DNA of 64,000 nt from Streptomyces luomodiensis (lineage in GTDB: Bacteria > Actinomycetota > Actinomycetes > Streptomycetales > Streptomycetaceae), in NCBI RefSeq assembly GCF_031679605.1, contig NZ_CP117522.1, forward strand, positions 6,138,001 through 6,202,000. The letters run 5' to 3'. Positions 54,402 through 64,000 of the stretch are shown piece after piece; the stretch's first letter is position 1; every line of letters starts with the position of its first letter. The notes beneath the pieces are model-generated. The model had not been told where the DNA came from and did not search any database. It saw nothing but the letters and a program-made list of their open reading frames with translations. Made by a program: the position numbers and the translations under genes.

Positions 54402-54935
54402 ATGTTCAAGCGCGCGCTGTGGCAGGGACTGGTCGCCGGCACCGCCGGAGGTGTCGTGATGACTCTCGGTGAGAAGATCGAGCAGGCCCTCACCAGGCGG
54501 CCCGACTCGCATGTGCCCGCACGGACCCTTCAGCGCGTGACCGGCCTGCCCGAACATTCTGGAAGGCAGCCCGTGCCGGTGAACTGGGCCATGCACTTCG
54601 GGCAGGCCGCTGTGCTCGGTGTGCTCCGTTCGGTCATGGCCCACGTCGGGCTGCGCGGCCCAGTGGCGTCGGCGAAGTTCGCCGTCGTGCGCCTCACCAA
54701 CGACCAGATCCTCGAAAACGCCACCGGCGTCGGTGCCCCGCCCTCCACCTGGCCCCGCGGGGAGCTGATCGTGGACGTGCTGCACAAGGCTGTCTACGCG
54801 TTCGCCACCGGCGCCGTCGCCGACGCCCTCGCCGCACGAGGCGGCCCCGGGCCCGGACAACGCCACGCCGCCGTCCGCCCCGGCCGCCACGCCGACGTCG
54901 GGCCCCTGTCCCGCGACGACGTCCACGGCCGCTGA
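54402..54935 (+). CDS. Hypothetical membrane-associated protein
   Basis: A 177-residue protein. Glycine/alanine-rich hydrophobic stretches at about residues 5-23 ([19 protein letters not shown]), 60-80 and 125-145 ([22 protein letters not shown]) suggest three membrane helices, reminiscent of YagU/DUF1440-type proteins but too weak to assign. The last 30 residues are Arg/Gly/Pro-rich. TTGAGGC precedes the ATG. No link to a neighbour is evident. Confidence 0.65.
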   Translation: MFKRALWQGLVAGTAGGVVMTLGEKIEQALTRRPDSHVPARTLQRVTGLPEHSGRQPVPVNWAMHFGQAAVLGVLRSVMAHVGLRGPVASAKFAVVRLTNDQILENATGVGAPPSTWPRGELIVDVLHKAVYAFATGAVADALAARGGPGPGQRHAAVRPGRHADVGPLSRDDVHGR

Positions 54936-55083
54936 CCTGGCCTGTCGAGGGAGCGGCCGACGATCACCGCACCATGCCGAGCGGCCTTGTTCCTGTTGGT
55001 TCACGGGCGGCGCAACTTCTTACTCCTGGGTCCGGCCATGGGGAGCTGGGCCGGGCGGACCGGATCGTGCGACGATTCGAGAT

Positions 55084-57117
55084 ATGAACCGCCTGGCCAA
55101 CTCACAGTCGCCGTACCTGCTTCAGCACGCCGCCAATCCGGTGGACTGGTGGCCGTGGGGGCAGGCGGCGTTCGACGAGGCGAAACGGCGCGGCGTACCC
55201 GTTCTATTGTCGGTTGGTTACTCCGCGTGTCACTGGTGCCATGTCATGGCCCATGAGTCGTTCGAGGACCAGGCGACCGCCGACTACCTCAACGCCCACT
55301 TCGTCTCCGTGAAGGTCGACCGCGAGGAGCGGCCGGACGTCGACGCGGTCTACATGGAGGCGGTGCAGGCCGCGACCGGCCAGGGCGGCTGGCCCATGAC
55401 GGTCTTCCTGACCCCCGAGGCCCGGCCCTTCTACTTCGGCACCTATTTCCCGCCCCGGCCCCGGCCCGGTATGCCGTCCTTCCGGCAGGTGCTGGAGGGA
55501 GTGCGGGCCGCCTGGGCGGACCGCCACGACGAGGTCCAGGACGTCGCCGGGCGGATCGTCCAGGACCTGGCCCAGCGCACCGGCATCGCCCTGGGCTCCG
55601 ACGCGCCCCAGCCGCCCGACGCGGAGGGGCTGCACGCCGCGCTCATGACCCTGACCCGTGAATTCGACGCCGTGCGCGGCGGTTTCGGCGGCGCGCCGAA
55701 GTTCCCGCCGTCCATGGCGCTGGAGTTCCTGCTGCGCCACCACGCCCGCACCGGCTCCGAGGGCGCGCTCCAGATGGTGTCGGCCACCTGCGAGGCGATG
55801 GCCCGCGGCGGGATCTACGACCAGCTCGGCGGCGGTTTCGCCCGCTATTCCGTCGACGCCACCTGGACCGTGCCGCACTTCGAGAAGATGCTGTACGACA
55901 ACGCGCTGCTGTGCCGGGCCTACGCCCATCTGTGGCGGGCCACCGGCTCGGACCTCGCGCGCCGTGTCGCCCTGGAGACGGCGGACTTCATGGTCCGCGA
56001 GCTGCGCACCGCACAGGGCGGCTTCGCCTCCGCGCTGGACGCCGACAGCGACGACGGCACCGGCCGGCACGTGGAGGGCGCGTACTACGTGTGGACGCCC
56101 GAGCAGCTGCGCGAGGTGCTGGGGGAGGCCGACGCGGAGTTCGCCGCCGGGTATTTCGGGGTGACCGTGGAGGGCACGTTCGAGCGGGGCGCCTCCGTGC
56201 TCCAGCTGCCCGACGGGGAGCGGCTCGCGGACGCCGCCAAGGTCGCCTCCGTGCGGGAGCGGCTGCTGGCCGCCCGGGAGCGGCGGGCCCGCCCCGGCCG
56301 CGACGACAAGATCGTCGCCGCGTGGAACGGGCTGGCCGTCGCGGCCCTCGCCGAGACCGGTGCCTACTTCGACCGCCCCGACCTCGTGGACGCCGCGACC
56401 GAGGCCGCCGAGCTGCTGGTGCGCATCCACATGGACCCGCGCGGCCGGCTGGCCCGCACCTCGCTCGACGGCACCGCGGGCGGCCACGCGGGGGTGCTCG
56501 AGGACTACGGGGACGTGGCCGAGGGCTTCCTCGCCCTGTCCGCCGTCACCGGCGACGGTGCGTGGGTGGACTTCGCCGGGCTGCTCCTGGACACCGTGCT
56601 GAACCGGTTCACCGCCGAGGACGGCACGCTGTTCGACACCGCCGATGACGCCGAGGCGCTCATCCGCCGCCCCCAGGACCCCACGGACAACGCCGCGCCG
56701 TCCGGCTGGACGGCCGCCGCCGGGGCCCTGCTGTCCTACGCCGCCATCGCCGGCAGCACCCGCCACCGCGAGGCCGCCGAGCGCGCCCTCGTCGTGGTGC
56801 GGGCCCTCGGCCCCCGGGTGCCGCGCTTCATCGGCTGGGGCCTGGCGGTGGCCGAGGCCCGGCTCGACGGACCGCGTGAGGTGGCCGTGGTCGGCCCCGG
56901 CGACGACCCGGCGACCCGCGCCCTGCACCGCGCCGCGCTCCTGGCCACCGCCCCCGGGGCGGTCGTCGCGGTCGGCGAACCCGGCTCCGGCGAGGTCCCG
57001 CTGCTCCAGGACCGCCCCCTGCTGGAGGGCCGCCCGGCCGCGTACGTCTGCCGCGGCTTCACCTGCGACGCGCCCACGGCCGATGTCGAGGCGCTGACAG
57101 CCGCGCTCGGCGGCTGA
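55084..57117 (+). CDS. Thioredoxin-domain protein of the DUF255/YyaL family
   Basis: A 677-residue protein. The N-terminal thioredoxin-like domain ([31 protein letters not shown] with a CxxC pair, [15 protein letters not shown]) is followed by a six-hairpin glycosidase-like helical barrel ([47 protein letters not shown]). The whole-length pattern matches the bacterial YyaL / mammalian SPATA20 family, whose reaction is unsettled. It sits alone, followed by a hairpin. Confidence 0.94.
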   Translation: MNRLANSQSPYLLQHAANPVDWWPWGQAAFDEAKRRGVPVLLSVGYSACHWCHVMAHESFEDQATADYLNAHFVSVKVDREERPDVDAVYMEAVQAATGQGGWPMTVFLTPEARPFYFGTYFPPRPRPGMPSFRQVLEGVRAAWADRHDEVQDVAGRIVQDLAQRTGIALGSDAPQPPDAEGLHAALMTLTREFDAVRGGFGGAPKFPPSMALEFLLRHHARTGSEGALQMVSATCEAMARGGIYDQLGGGFARYSVDATWTVPHFEKMLYDNALLCRAYAHLWRATGSDLARRVALETADFMVRELRTAQGGFASALDADSDDGTGRHVEGAYYVWTPEQLREVLGEADAEFAAGYFGVTVEGTFERGASVLQLPDGERLADAAKVASVRERLLAARERRARPGRDDKIVAAWNGLAVAALAETGAYFDRPDLVDAATEAAELLVRIHMDPRGRLARTSLDGTAGGHAGVLEDYGDVAEGFLALSAVTGDGAWVDFAGLLLDTVLNRFTAEDGTLFDTADDAEALIRRPQDPTDNAAPSGWTAAAGALLSYAAIAGSTRHREAAERALVVVRALGPRVPRFIGWGLAVAEARLDGPREVAVVGPGDDPATRALHRAALLATAPGAVVAVGEPGSGEVPLLQDRPLLEGRPAAYVCRGFTCDAPTADVEALTAALGG

Positions 57118-57142
57118 CCGGGGTCTGACCAGGGGCCGGGGA

Positions 57143-57165
57143 GGCGGGCGCCCGGGGCGCCCGCC
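57143..57165 (+). terminator. Hairpin terminator after the DUF255 gene
   Basis: GGCGGGCG at 57143-57150 pairs with CGCCCGCC at 57158-57165, and two further C-G pairs shorten the loop to three bases. It starts 26 bp after the stop. Confidence 0.6.
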
Positions 57166-57380
57166 CCCGGGTCGGGGCCCGGGACCGTCCCGGAGTGTCC
57201 GGGGCACAGCGCGCGGACGGCCGCGGCGGTGCCCCGGGTGGGCAGCGTCGTGGCGGCCTCGGGCGCTGCATGCGGTGAGGACACCGGGCCGGGTGCTGCG
57301 GCGGGCGCTGGCCCGGGGCCGCCGCCCAGACGGCTCCGGGGCACCCGGGTCTCCGGTGCGGCTCCGGGACGGGATGGCGG

Positions 57381-57622
57381 CCGCCCGGTGGTTCCGGGTG
57401 GCCCGCGGGTGGCCTTCGGGCCAGGCTCCGGGTGGACCAGTGCAAGGCCGGAGACAGCGCCGTGCCCTGTCCCGAAGTCACGCCCACACCGGGTCGGCTC
57501 CGGGGCCGCCCGGTGGTTCCGGGTGGCCCGGGGTGGCCTTCGGGCCAGGCTCCGGGCAGATCAGCGGCAGGCCGGGGGCGGCGCCGAGACCGGCACCGAA
57601 GCCACACCCGAGTCGGCTCCGG
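57381..57622. repeat. Tandem duplication of a 125-bp unit
   Basis: The block from 57381 (CCGCCCGGTGGTTCCGGGTG) recurs at 57506, and the match runs on through GGCCTTCGGGCCAGGCTCCGGG to a shared GTCGGCTCCGG end, with the second copy slightly shorter. The region 57118-57726 has no gene that I can support. Confidence 0.7.
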
Positions 57623-57726
57623 CGTAGCCAGAAGTGGCTTCGGACCAGCGGAAGTGGCACCGGGTCGACCCCTGGCCGGTGGCCGGCCCGGGAGATGGCG
57701 GGCTCATCCGCTCATCGGGCGGCGGA

Positions 57727-58428
57727 TCAGAGCGGTACGCCGCGGGAGAGCAGGTCGAGTGCGCGGTCGATGGCCGCCGCCATGTCGTGGGCGCTCGGTG
57801 CGCTCTCCTTGGGGCGGTGGTCCAGGCAGTGGAAAATCGCTTCCCGCAGGGCGCCGAGGGTGGCTCCCACCGCGACCCGCACCGCGAAGTCGTCCGGGGC
57901 CCGGCCGCTGCGCTCGGCCAGCGCCTCGCCCAGCAGTGCCCCGTTGTCGGCCGGGCCCCCGCTCATCCGAGCGCGCAGCGCCGGGACCTGCCGTACGAGG
58001 ACCAGCCGCGCCAGCAGCTCCTCGCGTTCCGCTCCCGCCGAGGGGCCCAGCAGCCCCACGGCGGCGTGGCGCAGGGAGGCGGCCGGGGGTTCGTCCGGCG
58101 GGCGCTCGCGGATCGCCTCCGCCATGAGCGCGTCGTACTCGTCGGTGAGGACGATGTCCTCCTTGGCGGGGAAGTAGCGGGAGACGGTGCTGGGCGAGAC
58201 GTCGGCGGCCGCCGCGATCCGGTCCACCGGAGTGGCCTCGTACCCCTGCTCCGCGAAGAGCCGGAGGGCGGCGCGCCGGATCGCCCGCCGGGTCTTGATC
58301 TTCTTCCGTTCGCGCAGTCCGGGCTCCGGCGCGTGCTTCGGCTTGCGCTCGTCCCTGTGCTCCGGCGCGCGCTCGGGCTTGCGCTCCGGCGCGCGCTCGG
58401 GCTGGGACGTGGTGGTGGCCTTGGGCAT
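57727..58428 (-). CDS. TetR-family regulator with Arg/Pro/Glu-rich N-terminus
   Basis: A 233-residue TetR protein. Residues 1-40 are repeats of ERKPERAPEH type, coded by short DNA repeats at 58335-58405; the helix-turn-helix follows (RRAIRRAALRLFAEQGYEATPVDRIA, SPSTVSRYFPAKEDIV), then the ligand domain. Its ATG overlaps the stop of the hemolysin III gene (TGATG), so the two are co-transcribed and the regulator may control that operon. Confidence 0.88.
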   Translation of the reverse strand: MPKATTTSQPERAPERKPERAPEHRDERKPKHAPEPGLRERKKIKTRRAIRRAALRLFAEQGYEATPVDRIAAAADVSPSTVSRYFPAKEDIVLTDEYDALMAEAIRERPPDEPPAASLRHAAVGLLGPSAGAEREELLARLVLVRQVPALRARMSGGPADNGALLGEALAERSGRAPDDFAVRVAVGATLGALREAIFHCLDHRPKESAPSAHDMAAAIDRALDLLSRGVPL

Positions 58429-59129
58429 CAGGCGTGCTGGTAGGCCACCAAGGAGATGCCGACGTAGTGCACGACGAAGGCGGCCAGCGTGAAGCTGTGG
58501 AACACCTCGTGGAAGCCGAACCAGCGGGGTGAGGGGTTGGGGCGCTTGGTGCCGTAGACCACCGCGCCCACGCTGTAGAGCAGCCCGCCGACGATGATCA
58601 GCGTCATCACGGCGATGCCGCCGGTGCGCAGGAAGTCGGGCAGGAAGAAGATGGCCGCCCAGCCCAACGCGATGTAGCACGGCGTGTACAGCCAGCGCGG
58701 GGCGCCGACCCAGAAGACCCGGAAGGCGATTCCGGCGAGTGCCCCGGCCCATACCAGCCACAGCAGCAGCTGCTTCTTGCCGTGTGGCAGGAGCAGCAGC
58801 GTGAAGGGCGTATAGGTGCCCGCGATGATCAGGAAGATATTGGCGTGGTCCAGCCGCCGCAGCACCGCGGTGGCGCGCGGCCCCCAATTGCCGCGGTGGT
58901 ACAGCGCGCTGGTGCCGAACAGCGCGCATGCGGTGAGGGTGTAGACGGCGCAGGCCAGCCGCCCGCGCGGACTGTCGGCGAGGGCTGTCAGCACCACGCC
59001 GGAGACCAGGGCCGCGGGAAACATGCCGGCGTGCAGCCAGCCGCGCAGCATCGGCTTCAGGGGGAGCGGTGGGGCCGCTTGCGGCCCTGGGGGGTTCTCA
59101 ACAGCGGCGTCGGGGGCGGCGGCAGTCAT
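58428..59129 (-). CDS. Hemolysin III family (PAQR-type) membrane protein
   Basis: A 233-residue seven-span membrane protein of the HlyIII/PAQR family. Conserved marks are GTSALYHRGNW after span 2, LRRLDHANIFLIIAGTYTPFTLL, and the C-terminal FHEVFHSFTLAAFVVHYVG; the conserved His and Asp residues could bind zinc in a hydrolase-like site. Despite the name, haemolysis is not implied. It is the first gene of a pair with a TetR regulator. Confidence 0.92.
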   Translation of the reverse strand: MTAAAPDAAVENPPGPQAAPPLPLKPMLRGWLHAGMFPAALVSGVVLTALADSPRGRLACAVYTLTACALFGTSALYHRGNWGPRATAVLRRLDHANIFLIIAGTYTPFTLLLLPHGKKQLLLWLVWAGALAGIAFRVFWVGAPRWLYTPCYIALGWAAIFFLPDFLRTGGIAVMTLIIVGGLLYSVGAVVYGTKRPNPSPRWFGFHEVFHSFTLAAFVVHYVGISLVAYQHA

Positions 59130-59382
59130 GGCGTCATGCTACCTACACCACCGTAAGTCACCGGTCAATACGAGTGGTGATGGTCACCAAGGCGCCCACT
59201 GGACAGATGGCCCACACCGTCGGATGATCAAATGAGCGCGGTCGGCACCGGATGAGCTGAGCATCCGGGTCGCAGCCCCCAAGGGGTAGCTGTCTCCATA
59301 AACGGATATGAGTGCACATATCCGTCCAAACCCTCAATCGATGACGCCGGAGCTTGTGCGGTTCCGGCGGGATGGAGCGATC

Positions 59383-61215
59383 GTGGCGCCCAGCAATGTG
59401 GCTTCCTCCCTCACCACCCCGAGCCCCACGAACCACCAGGAGCTCGTCTCCTGGGTCGGCGAGATCGCCGCCCTCACCCAGCCCGATGAAGTGGTGTGGT
59501 GCGATGGCTCGGAGGCGGAGTACGACCGCCTGTGCGCGGAGCTTGTCGAGAAGGGCACCTTCAAACGCCTTGACCCGATCAAGCGCCCCAACTCGTACTA
59601 CGCCGCATCCGATCCGAGCGATGTGGCGCGCGTCGAGGACCGCACCTTCATATGCTCCGAGCAGGAGGCGGACGCGGGCCCGACCAACCACTGGAAGGAC
59701 CCCGGTGAGATGCGCGAGATCTTCTCCGGGGAACAGGGGCTCTTCCGCGGGTCGATGCGCGGCCGGACCATGTACGTGGTGCCCTTCTGCATGGGCCCGC
59801 TCGGTTCGCCGCTGTCCGCGCTCGGCGTGGAGATCACCGACTCCGCGTACGTCGCCGTGTCGATGCGCACGATGACCCGCATGGGCAGCGCCGTGCTCGA
59901 AGAGCTCGGGACGGACGGCGACTTCGTCAAGGCCGTCCACACCCTCGGCGCCCCGCTGGAGCCGGGCCAGGCCGACGTTCCCTGGCCGTGCAACTCGACC
60001 AAGTACATCTCGCACTTCCCGGAGGCGCGGGAGATCTGGTCGTACGGCTCCGGCTACGGCGGCAACGCCCTGCTCGGCAAGAAGTGCTACGCCCTGCGCA
60101 TCGCGTCCGTGATGGCGCGCGACGAGGGCTGGCTCGCCGAGCACATGCTGATCCTCAAGCTCACCCCGCCGCGCGGCGAGGCCAAGTACGTGGCGGCGGC
60201 GTTCCCGAGCGCCTGCGGCAAGACCAACCTCGCGATGCTGGAGCCGACCATCCCCGGCTGGACGGTCGAGACGATCGGCGACGACATCGCGTGGATGCGG
60301 TTCGGCGAGGACGGCAGGCTGTACGCGATCAACCCCGAGGCGGGCTTCTTCGGCGTCGCGCCCGGCACCGGTGAGCACACCAACGCCAACGCGATGAAGA
60401 CCCTGTGGGGGAACTCGGTCTTCACCAACGTCGCGCTCACCGACGACGGCGATGTGTGGTGGGAGGGCATGACCGAGGAGCCGCCCGCCCATCTGACCGA
60501 CTGGAAGGGCAACGACTGGACCCCGGCGAGCGAGACGCCCGCGGCCCACCCCAACGCCCGCTTCACCGTGCCGGCCGGCCAGTGCCCGATCATCGCGCCC
60601 GAGTGGGAGGACCCCAAGGGCGTGCCGATCTCGGCGATCCTCTTCGGTGGCCGCCGGGCCAGCGCCGTTCCGCTGGTCACCGAGTCCTTCGACTGGCAGC
60701 ACGGGGTCTTCCTCGGCGCCAACGTGGCGAGCGAGAAGACCGCCGCGGCCGAGGGCAAGGTCGGCGAGCTGCGCCGCGACCCGTTCGCCATGCTGCCGTT
60801 CTGCGGCTACAACATGGGCGACTACATGGGCCACTGGGTGGAGGTCGGCAAGAAGGCCGACGCCGCCAAGCTGCCGAAGATCTACTACGTCAACTGGTTC
60901 CGCAAGGACGCCGACGGGCGGTTCGTGTGGCCGGGCTTCGGCGAGAACAGCCGGGTGCTGAAGTGGATCGTCGACCGCCTGGACGGCAAGGCCGACGGCG
61001 TGGAGACCCCGATCGGCGTGCTGCCGACGCGCGAGGCGCTGGACACCGACGGTCTGGACCTCGACGACGCCTCGCTCGACCTGCTGCTCACGGTCGACAA
61101 GGACGTCTGGCGCGAGGAGGCCGGGCTGGTCCCCGACCACCTGAGCACCTTCGGTGAGCACACGCCCAAGGAGATGTGGGACGAGTACCACGCGCTGGTG
61201 GAGCGCCTGGGCTGA
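59383..61215 (+). CDS. pckG: Phosphoenolpyruvate carboxykinase (GTP)
   Basis: A 610-residue GTP-type PEP carboxykinase, which converts oxaloacetate to PEP in gluconeogenesis. The kinase-1a loop [12 protein letters not shown] has the hyper-reactive Cys; [16 protein letters not shown] and [22 protein letters not shown] are family blocks. The GTG at 59383 is chosen because GGAG lies 5 nt upstream and it gives the normal length; an in-frame ATG at 59308 would add an unconserved 25 residues. It is monocistronic and followed by a strong terminator. Confidence 0.96.
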   Translation: MAPSNVASSLTTPSPTNHQELVSWVGEIAALTQPDEVVWCDGSEAEYDRLCAELVEKGTFKRLDPIKRPNSYYAASDPSDVARVEDRTFICSEQEADAGPTNHWKDPGEMREIFSGEQGLFRGSMRGRTMYVVPFCMGPLGSPLSALGVEITDSAYVAVSMRTMTRMGSAVLEELGTDGDFVKAVHTLGAPLEPGQADVPWPCNSTKYISHFPEAREIWSYGSGYGGNALLGKKCYALRIASVMARDEGWLAEHMLILKLTPPRGEAKYVAAAFPSACGKTNLAMLEPTIPGWTVETIGDDIAWMRFGEDGRLYAINPEAGFFGVAPGTGEHTNANAMKTLWGNSVFTNVALTDDGDVWWEGMTEEPPAHLTDWKGNDWTPASETPAAHPNARFTVPAGQCPIIAPEWEDPKGVPISAILFGGRRASAVPLVTESFDWQHGVFLGANVASEKTAAAEGKVGELRRDPFAMLPFCGYNMGDYMGHWVEVGKKADAAKLPKIYYVNWFRKDADGRFVWPGFGENSRVLKWIVDRLDGKADGVETPIGVLPTREALDTDGLDLDDASLDLLLTVDKDVWREEAGLVPDHLSTFGEHTPKEMWDEYHALVERLG

Positions 61216-61235
61216 GCCGGAACGGCCCGTGCCGT

Positions 61236-61271
61236 GGTCCGGGGCCCGCGCTCAGGCGCGGGCCCCGGACC
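61236..61271. terminator. Strong terminator after pckG
   Basis: GGTCCGGGGCCCGCGC (61236-61251) is perfectly complementary to 61256-61271, with a TCAG tetraloop. The 16-bp stem lies between the convergent pckG and 61344 genes. Confidence 0.92.
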
Positions 61272-61343
61272 TGTGCGGACGCGTTCGGGCGCGCGGGCCC
61301 GGATCTGTGCGGGTCTGTTCGGACGTGCGGGCCCCGGACCCGC

Positions 61344-61754
61344 TCAGGCCGCGAGTCCCAGTGCCGTCGCATGCGCCGCCAGGCGCTCGGCGGCCAGATC
61401 GGCCCCCGCCGCGTCCTCCCGTGACGTGGCCACGACCAGCGCCCAGCCGGCCAGGGTGTGGGCGCGCTGGTGGAGGGCGGCGATCCGGGTCGGATCGGCG
61501 CTGGTCACCGAGGGGGCGGCCCGGAACGGGGCGTGGCCGTCGCGGAGCCGTGCGACCTGATCGGTGAGCCGCTGCGCGGCGTCGTCGAGACCGGAGTCCG
61601 GAGCGAGGGCGCGCAGCTCATCGGTCACGGTCAGCAGCGCGGTCAGATGTCCGGCGAGCCGGATCTGCAGCTCTTCCTCGCGGGAGCGGTGCGGAAGGTC
61701 GGGCTCGGGCGCGGCCATGGTGTGGACCGACTTGGTGCGGATCGGCTCGTACAT
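61344..61754 (-). CDS. Helical protein of unknown function
   Basis: A 136-residue soluble, mostly helical protein: HRSREEELQIRLAGHLTALLTVTDELRA and IAALHQRAHTLAGWALVVATSRED suggest a helical bundle, with an Ala/Leu-rich C-terminus. No family was recognised. GGAGG sits 7 bases before the ATG, and a perfect inverted repeat at 61793-61807 lies upstream with TAGGAT as a possible -10 box, so it is a regulated single gene. Confidence 0.72.
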   Translation of the reverse strand: MYEPIRTKSVHTMAAPEPDLPHRSREEELQIRLAGHLTALLTVTDELRALAPDSGLDDAAQRLTDQVARLRDGHAPFRAAPSVTSADPTRIAALHQRAHTLAGWALVVATSREDAAGADLAAERLAAHATALGLAA

Positions 61755-61792
61755 GGATGGCCTCCAAAGCAGTCTCAGGAGACCATCCTAAC

Positions 61793-61807
61793 TTAGACGC
61801 TGTCTAA
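61793..61807. promoter_or_regulatory. Operator-like palindrome TTAGAC-GCT-GTCTAA
   Basis: A perfect 6-bp inverted repeat with a 3-nt spacer, centred 46 bp upstream of the 61754 start codon in an A/T-rich pocket that contrasts with the surrounding sequence. TAGGAT at 61790-61785 on the minus strand could be a -10 box. The binding protein is not evident. Confidence 0.55.
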
Positions 61808-61837
61808 AGTTGAGCTGTAGCTAAAAGACTAGGAAGA

Positions 61838-63049
61838 TCAGGGCTGGCCGTATCCGTCCAGGAAGTTCCCGATTCTGGTCACCGCGTCGGCCAGGTCCTT
61901 CTTGGCGGGCAGGGTGACGATGCGGAAGTGGTCCGGCTCCGGCCAGTTGAACCCCGTACCGTGCACGATCATGATCTTCTCGGCCCGCAGCAGGTCCAGG
62001 ACCATCTGCCGGTCGTCCTTGATCTTGTAGACCTTGGGGTCGAGCTTGGGGAAGGCGTACAGCGCGCCCTTGGGCTTCACGCAGGTCACGCCCGGGATCT
62101 GGGTCAGCAGGTCGTACGCCGTGTCGCGCTGCTCCAGCAGCCGGCCGCCGGGGAGCACCAGGTCCTTGATCGACTGACGGCCGCCGAGCGCCGCGGCCAC
62201 CGCGTGCTGGGCCGGCATGTTGGCGCACAGCCGCATATTGGCCAGGATCGTCAGCCCCTCCAGATAGCTGGCCGCGTGCGCCTTGGGGCCGCAGACCGCC
62301 AGCCAGCCGCTGCGGTAGCCCGCCACCCGGTACGCCTTGGACAGCCCGTTGAAGGTGAGCGTCAGCAGATCGGGGGCGACGACGGCGGTCGGGGTGTGGG
62401 TGGCCCCGTCGTAGAGGATCTTGTCGTAGATCTCGTCCGAGCAGACGATCAGCTGATGGCGGCGGGCGATGTCGGTGAGGCCGCGCAGCGTCTCCTCGCC
62501 ATAGACGGCGCCCGTGGGGTTGTTGGGGTTGATGATGACGAGCGCCTTGGTGCGGTCGGTGACCTTGCGCTCGATGTCGGCGAGGTCCGGCAGCCAGTCC
62601 GACTGCTCGTCGCAGCGGTAGTGGACGGCGGTGCCGCCGGCGAGTGAGACCGCGGCGGTCCACAGCGGATAGTCGGGGGCGGGGACGAGGACCTCGTCAC
62701 CGTCGTCGAGCAGCCCCTGCATCGCCATCTGGATCAGCTCGGAGACGCCGTTGCCGAGGAAGACGTCCTCGACGTCGAGGTCGATGCCCTGGGTCTGGTA
62801 GTGCTGCATCACCGCGCGCCGCGCGGACAGCAGACCCTTGGCGTCGCCGTAGCCGTGGGCGTCGCCGAGGTTGCGGAGCATGTCCTCGAGGATCTCCGGC
62901 GGGCACTCGAAGCCGAAAGTGGCCGGATTTCCGGTGTTCAGCTTGAGGATGCGGTGTCCTGCCGCCTCCAGCCGCATCGCCTCCTCGAGCACCGGGCCAC
63001 GGATTTCGTAGCAGACGTTGGCGAGCTTCGTGGACTGGATCACCTGCAT
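61838..63049 (-). CDS. Alanine aminotransferase-like PLP enzyme
   Basis: A 403-residue class I aminotransferase of the AlaA/YfbQ group. The PLP Lys is in FNGLSKAYRVAGYRSGW; other blocks are LNTGNPATFGFECPPEILEDM, VPAPDYPLWTAAVSLAGG and VIINPNNPTGAVY. Members transfer amino groups between alanine and 2-oxoglutarate. The ATG at 63049 (MQVIQSTKLANV) matches the family start. It lies upstream of the 61344 gene on the same strand, separated by 83 bp that include an operator. Confidence 0.93.
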   Translation of the reverse strand: MQVIQSTKLANVCYEIRGPVLEEAMRLEAAGHRILKLNTGNPATFGFECPPEILEDMLRNLGDAHGYGDAKGLLSARRAVMQHYQTQGIDLDVEDVFLGNGVSELIQMAMQGLLDDGDEVLVPAPDYPLWTAAVSLAGGTAVHYRCDEQSDWLPDLADIERKVTDRTKALVIINPNNPTGAVYGEETLRGLTDIARRHQLIVCSDEIYDKILYDGATHTPTAVVAPDLLTLTFNGLSKAYRVAGYRSGWLAVCGPKAHAASYLEGLTILANMRLCANMPAQHAVAAALGGRQSIKDLVLPGGRLLEQRDTAYDLLTQIPGVTCVKPKGALYAFPKLDPKVYKIKDDRQMVLDLLRAEKIMIVHGTGFNWPEPDHFRIVTLPAKKDLADAVTRIGNFLDGYGQP

Positions 63050-63201
63050 GTCGGCCACCTTACGGTGGTGTATCGGAAGCCGCTCGGTGTTTTTCGCCAC
63101 GTGGACGGTGTACGGGAGCGCCGGGCGGCGGGCCGCGCGCCCCCGCGCGCCGCCCTGAGCGTTCGGTCTCCCGCCACCCCGGTCGGCTGGTACGGCCCCG
63201 G

Positions 63202-64000
63202 TCAGCCCGTGTGCCGACGCACCGCGCGCCCCGCCAGAGCGGCTGTCCTCCGCCCGTCCTCGATGACGAAGCGGCCGTCGATCAGGACGTGCGGAATCCC
63301 CGCCGGCAGGGTGCGGGGGGAGTCGAACGTCGAGCCCGCGGCGACCGTGTCCGGGTCGAAGAGGACCAGGTCGGCGCGGTAGCCCTCGCGGATCTCGCCG
63401 CGGTCGGGGAGGCGGAGCCGGGCCGCGGGGCGGGCGGTGAGGTGGGCCACGCACTCCTCCAGGGAGAGGACGCCCAGCTCGCGGACGTAGCGGCCCAGGT
63501 AGTGGGGGAAGGTGCCGTACGCCCGGGGGTGGGGCTTGGCGCCGTGCAGGATGCCGTCGCTGCCGCCGGTGTGGACCGGGTGCTGCATGATGGCCTGGAC
63601 GTTCTCCTCGTGCCCGACGTGCTGAAGGATCGTCGAGCCGAGGTGGTCCTCCAGGAGGAGACGGCGCGCGGTGACCCAGGGGGCCTCGCCCCGCTCACGG
63701 GCGCTCGCGGCGACGGTCTTGCCGACGTAGCCGCTCAGGGCCGGGGTGCTCACCCCGGAGATCTCGATGGTGTCCCACTCCATCGGCACCCCGTGGCAGC
63801 CGTCCGCGCCCTCCTCCTCCATGACCCGCCGGATCCGCTCGGCCGTCGCCTCGTCCCGCAGCCGCGCGAGGGTCGCCTCGGGACCGCCTTCGGCCGCCCA
63901 GCTCGGCAGCATCGCGGCGAGCGTGGTGCAGCCGGGGAGATAGGGATAGGTGTCGAGCGTGATGTCGGCGCCCTGGGCGAGCGCGGCGTCCAGGAGGGCG
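63202..64000 (-). CDS. N-acyl-D-amino-acid deacylase family, 5' part outside window
   Basis: The frame stays open to base 64000, so the N-terminal part and start are missing. The visible 265 residues are the C-terminal half of an amidohydrolase of the D-aminoacylase family: ITLDTYPYLPGCTTLAAMLPSWA, then QHPVHTGGSDG with a metal-binding-type Asp, HGAKPHPRAYGTFPHYLGRYV, and the closing beta domain (YRADLVLFDPDTV). Such enzymes release D-amino acids from N-acyl forms. Substrate uncertain. Confidence 0.88.
   Translation of the reverse strand, partial: ALLDAALAQGADITLDTYPYLPGCTTLAAMLPSWAAEGGPEATLARLRDEATAERIRRVMEEEGADGCHGVPMEWDTIEISGVSTPALSGYVGKTVAASARERGEAPWVTARRLLLEDHLGSTILQHVGHEENVQAIMQHPVHTGGSDGILHGAKPHPRAYGTFPHYLGRYVRELGVLSLEECVAHLTARPAARLRLPDRGEIREGYRADLVLFDPDTVAAGSTFDSPRTLPAGIPHVLIDGRFVIEDGRRTAALAGRAVRRHTG

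Noticed and set aside
59158..61191. Minus-strand frame opposite pckG
   Set aside because: No domain pattern; the + strand protein is an intact PEP carboxykinase.

Overview
The window is about 72% G+C chromosomal DNA from an actinomycete, almost certainly a Streptomyces. Supporting signs are a cvnABCD conservon, the mycothiol enzyme Mca, XRE/DUF397 pairs, DUF4307, many GTG/TTG starts, GTP-type PEP carboxykinase and extreme third-position GC. No rRNA, tRNA, CRISPR array, transposase or phage structural gene was seen.

Left part (1-24 kb). The first 4.25 kb is a tightly coupled operon that fits D-apionate breakdown through L-erythrulose: ApnO-like oxidoisomerase, OiaC-like decarboxylase, LerK kinase, and the isomerases LerI and DerI, ending at D-erythrose 4-phosphate. 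Next come an XRE/DUF397 module, a long inverted repeat, a two-gene DUF6247 module, mfd, a HigBA-type toxin-antitoxin pair with a double operator, a PucR-type regulator, and two small genes. From 15.4 to 24.1 kb lies a peptide ABC importer operon (solute-binding protein, two permeases, two ATPases) ending in a gamma-glutamyltransferase, with a divergent FadR-type GntR regulator and a matching operator. Between the two permease genes sits an array of six 27-bp units, most carrying a ribosome-binding site and start codon.

Middle part (24-43.5 kb) is accessory in character. It holds a MoxR ATPase/VWA pair, a secreted RTX-repeat protein, an orphan sugar-type solute-binding lipoprotein, the cvnABCD conservon, a cupin-XRE regulator divergent from a His-rich methyltransferase, a truncated cytochrome P450, a ricin-B-type lectin, a TetR/TetX-like flavin monooxygenase pair, a SUKH protein, a hydrolase/TetR pair, and a second DUF6247 module on the opposite strand.

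Right part (43.7-64 kb) is mostly conserved core metabolism: msrA, metB, a sigma-factor-like protein with a small membrane partner, a MarR regulator, ilvA, greA, DUF4307, mca, a DUF255 thioredoxin-domain protein, a TetR/hemolysin III pair, pckG, an alanine aminotransferase, and the C-terminal part of an N-acyl-D-amino-acid deacylase that runs off the window. Intergenic spaces are rich in short tandem repeats (9, 17, 22, 27 and 125 bp periods) and in long perfect hairpins acting as terminators between convergent genes.

The most unusual items are the duplicated DUF6247 two-gene module (6832-7447 and 42695-43470), the repeated translation-start array at 20341-20505, and the complete apionate-to-erythrose-4-phosphate operon.
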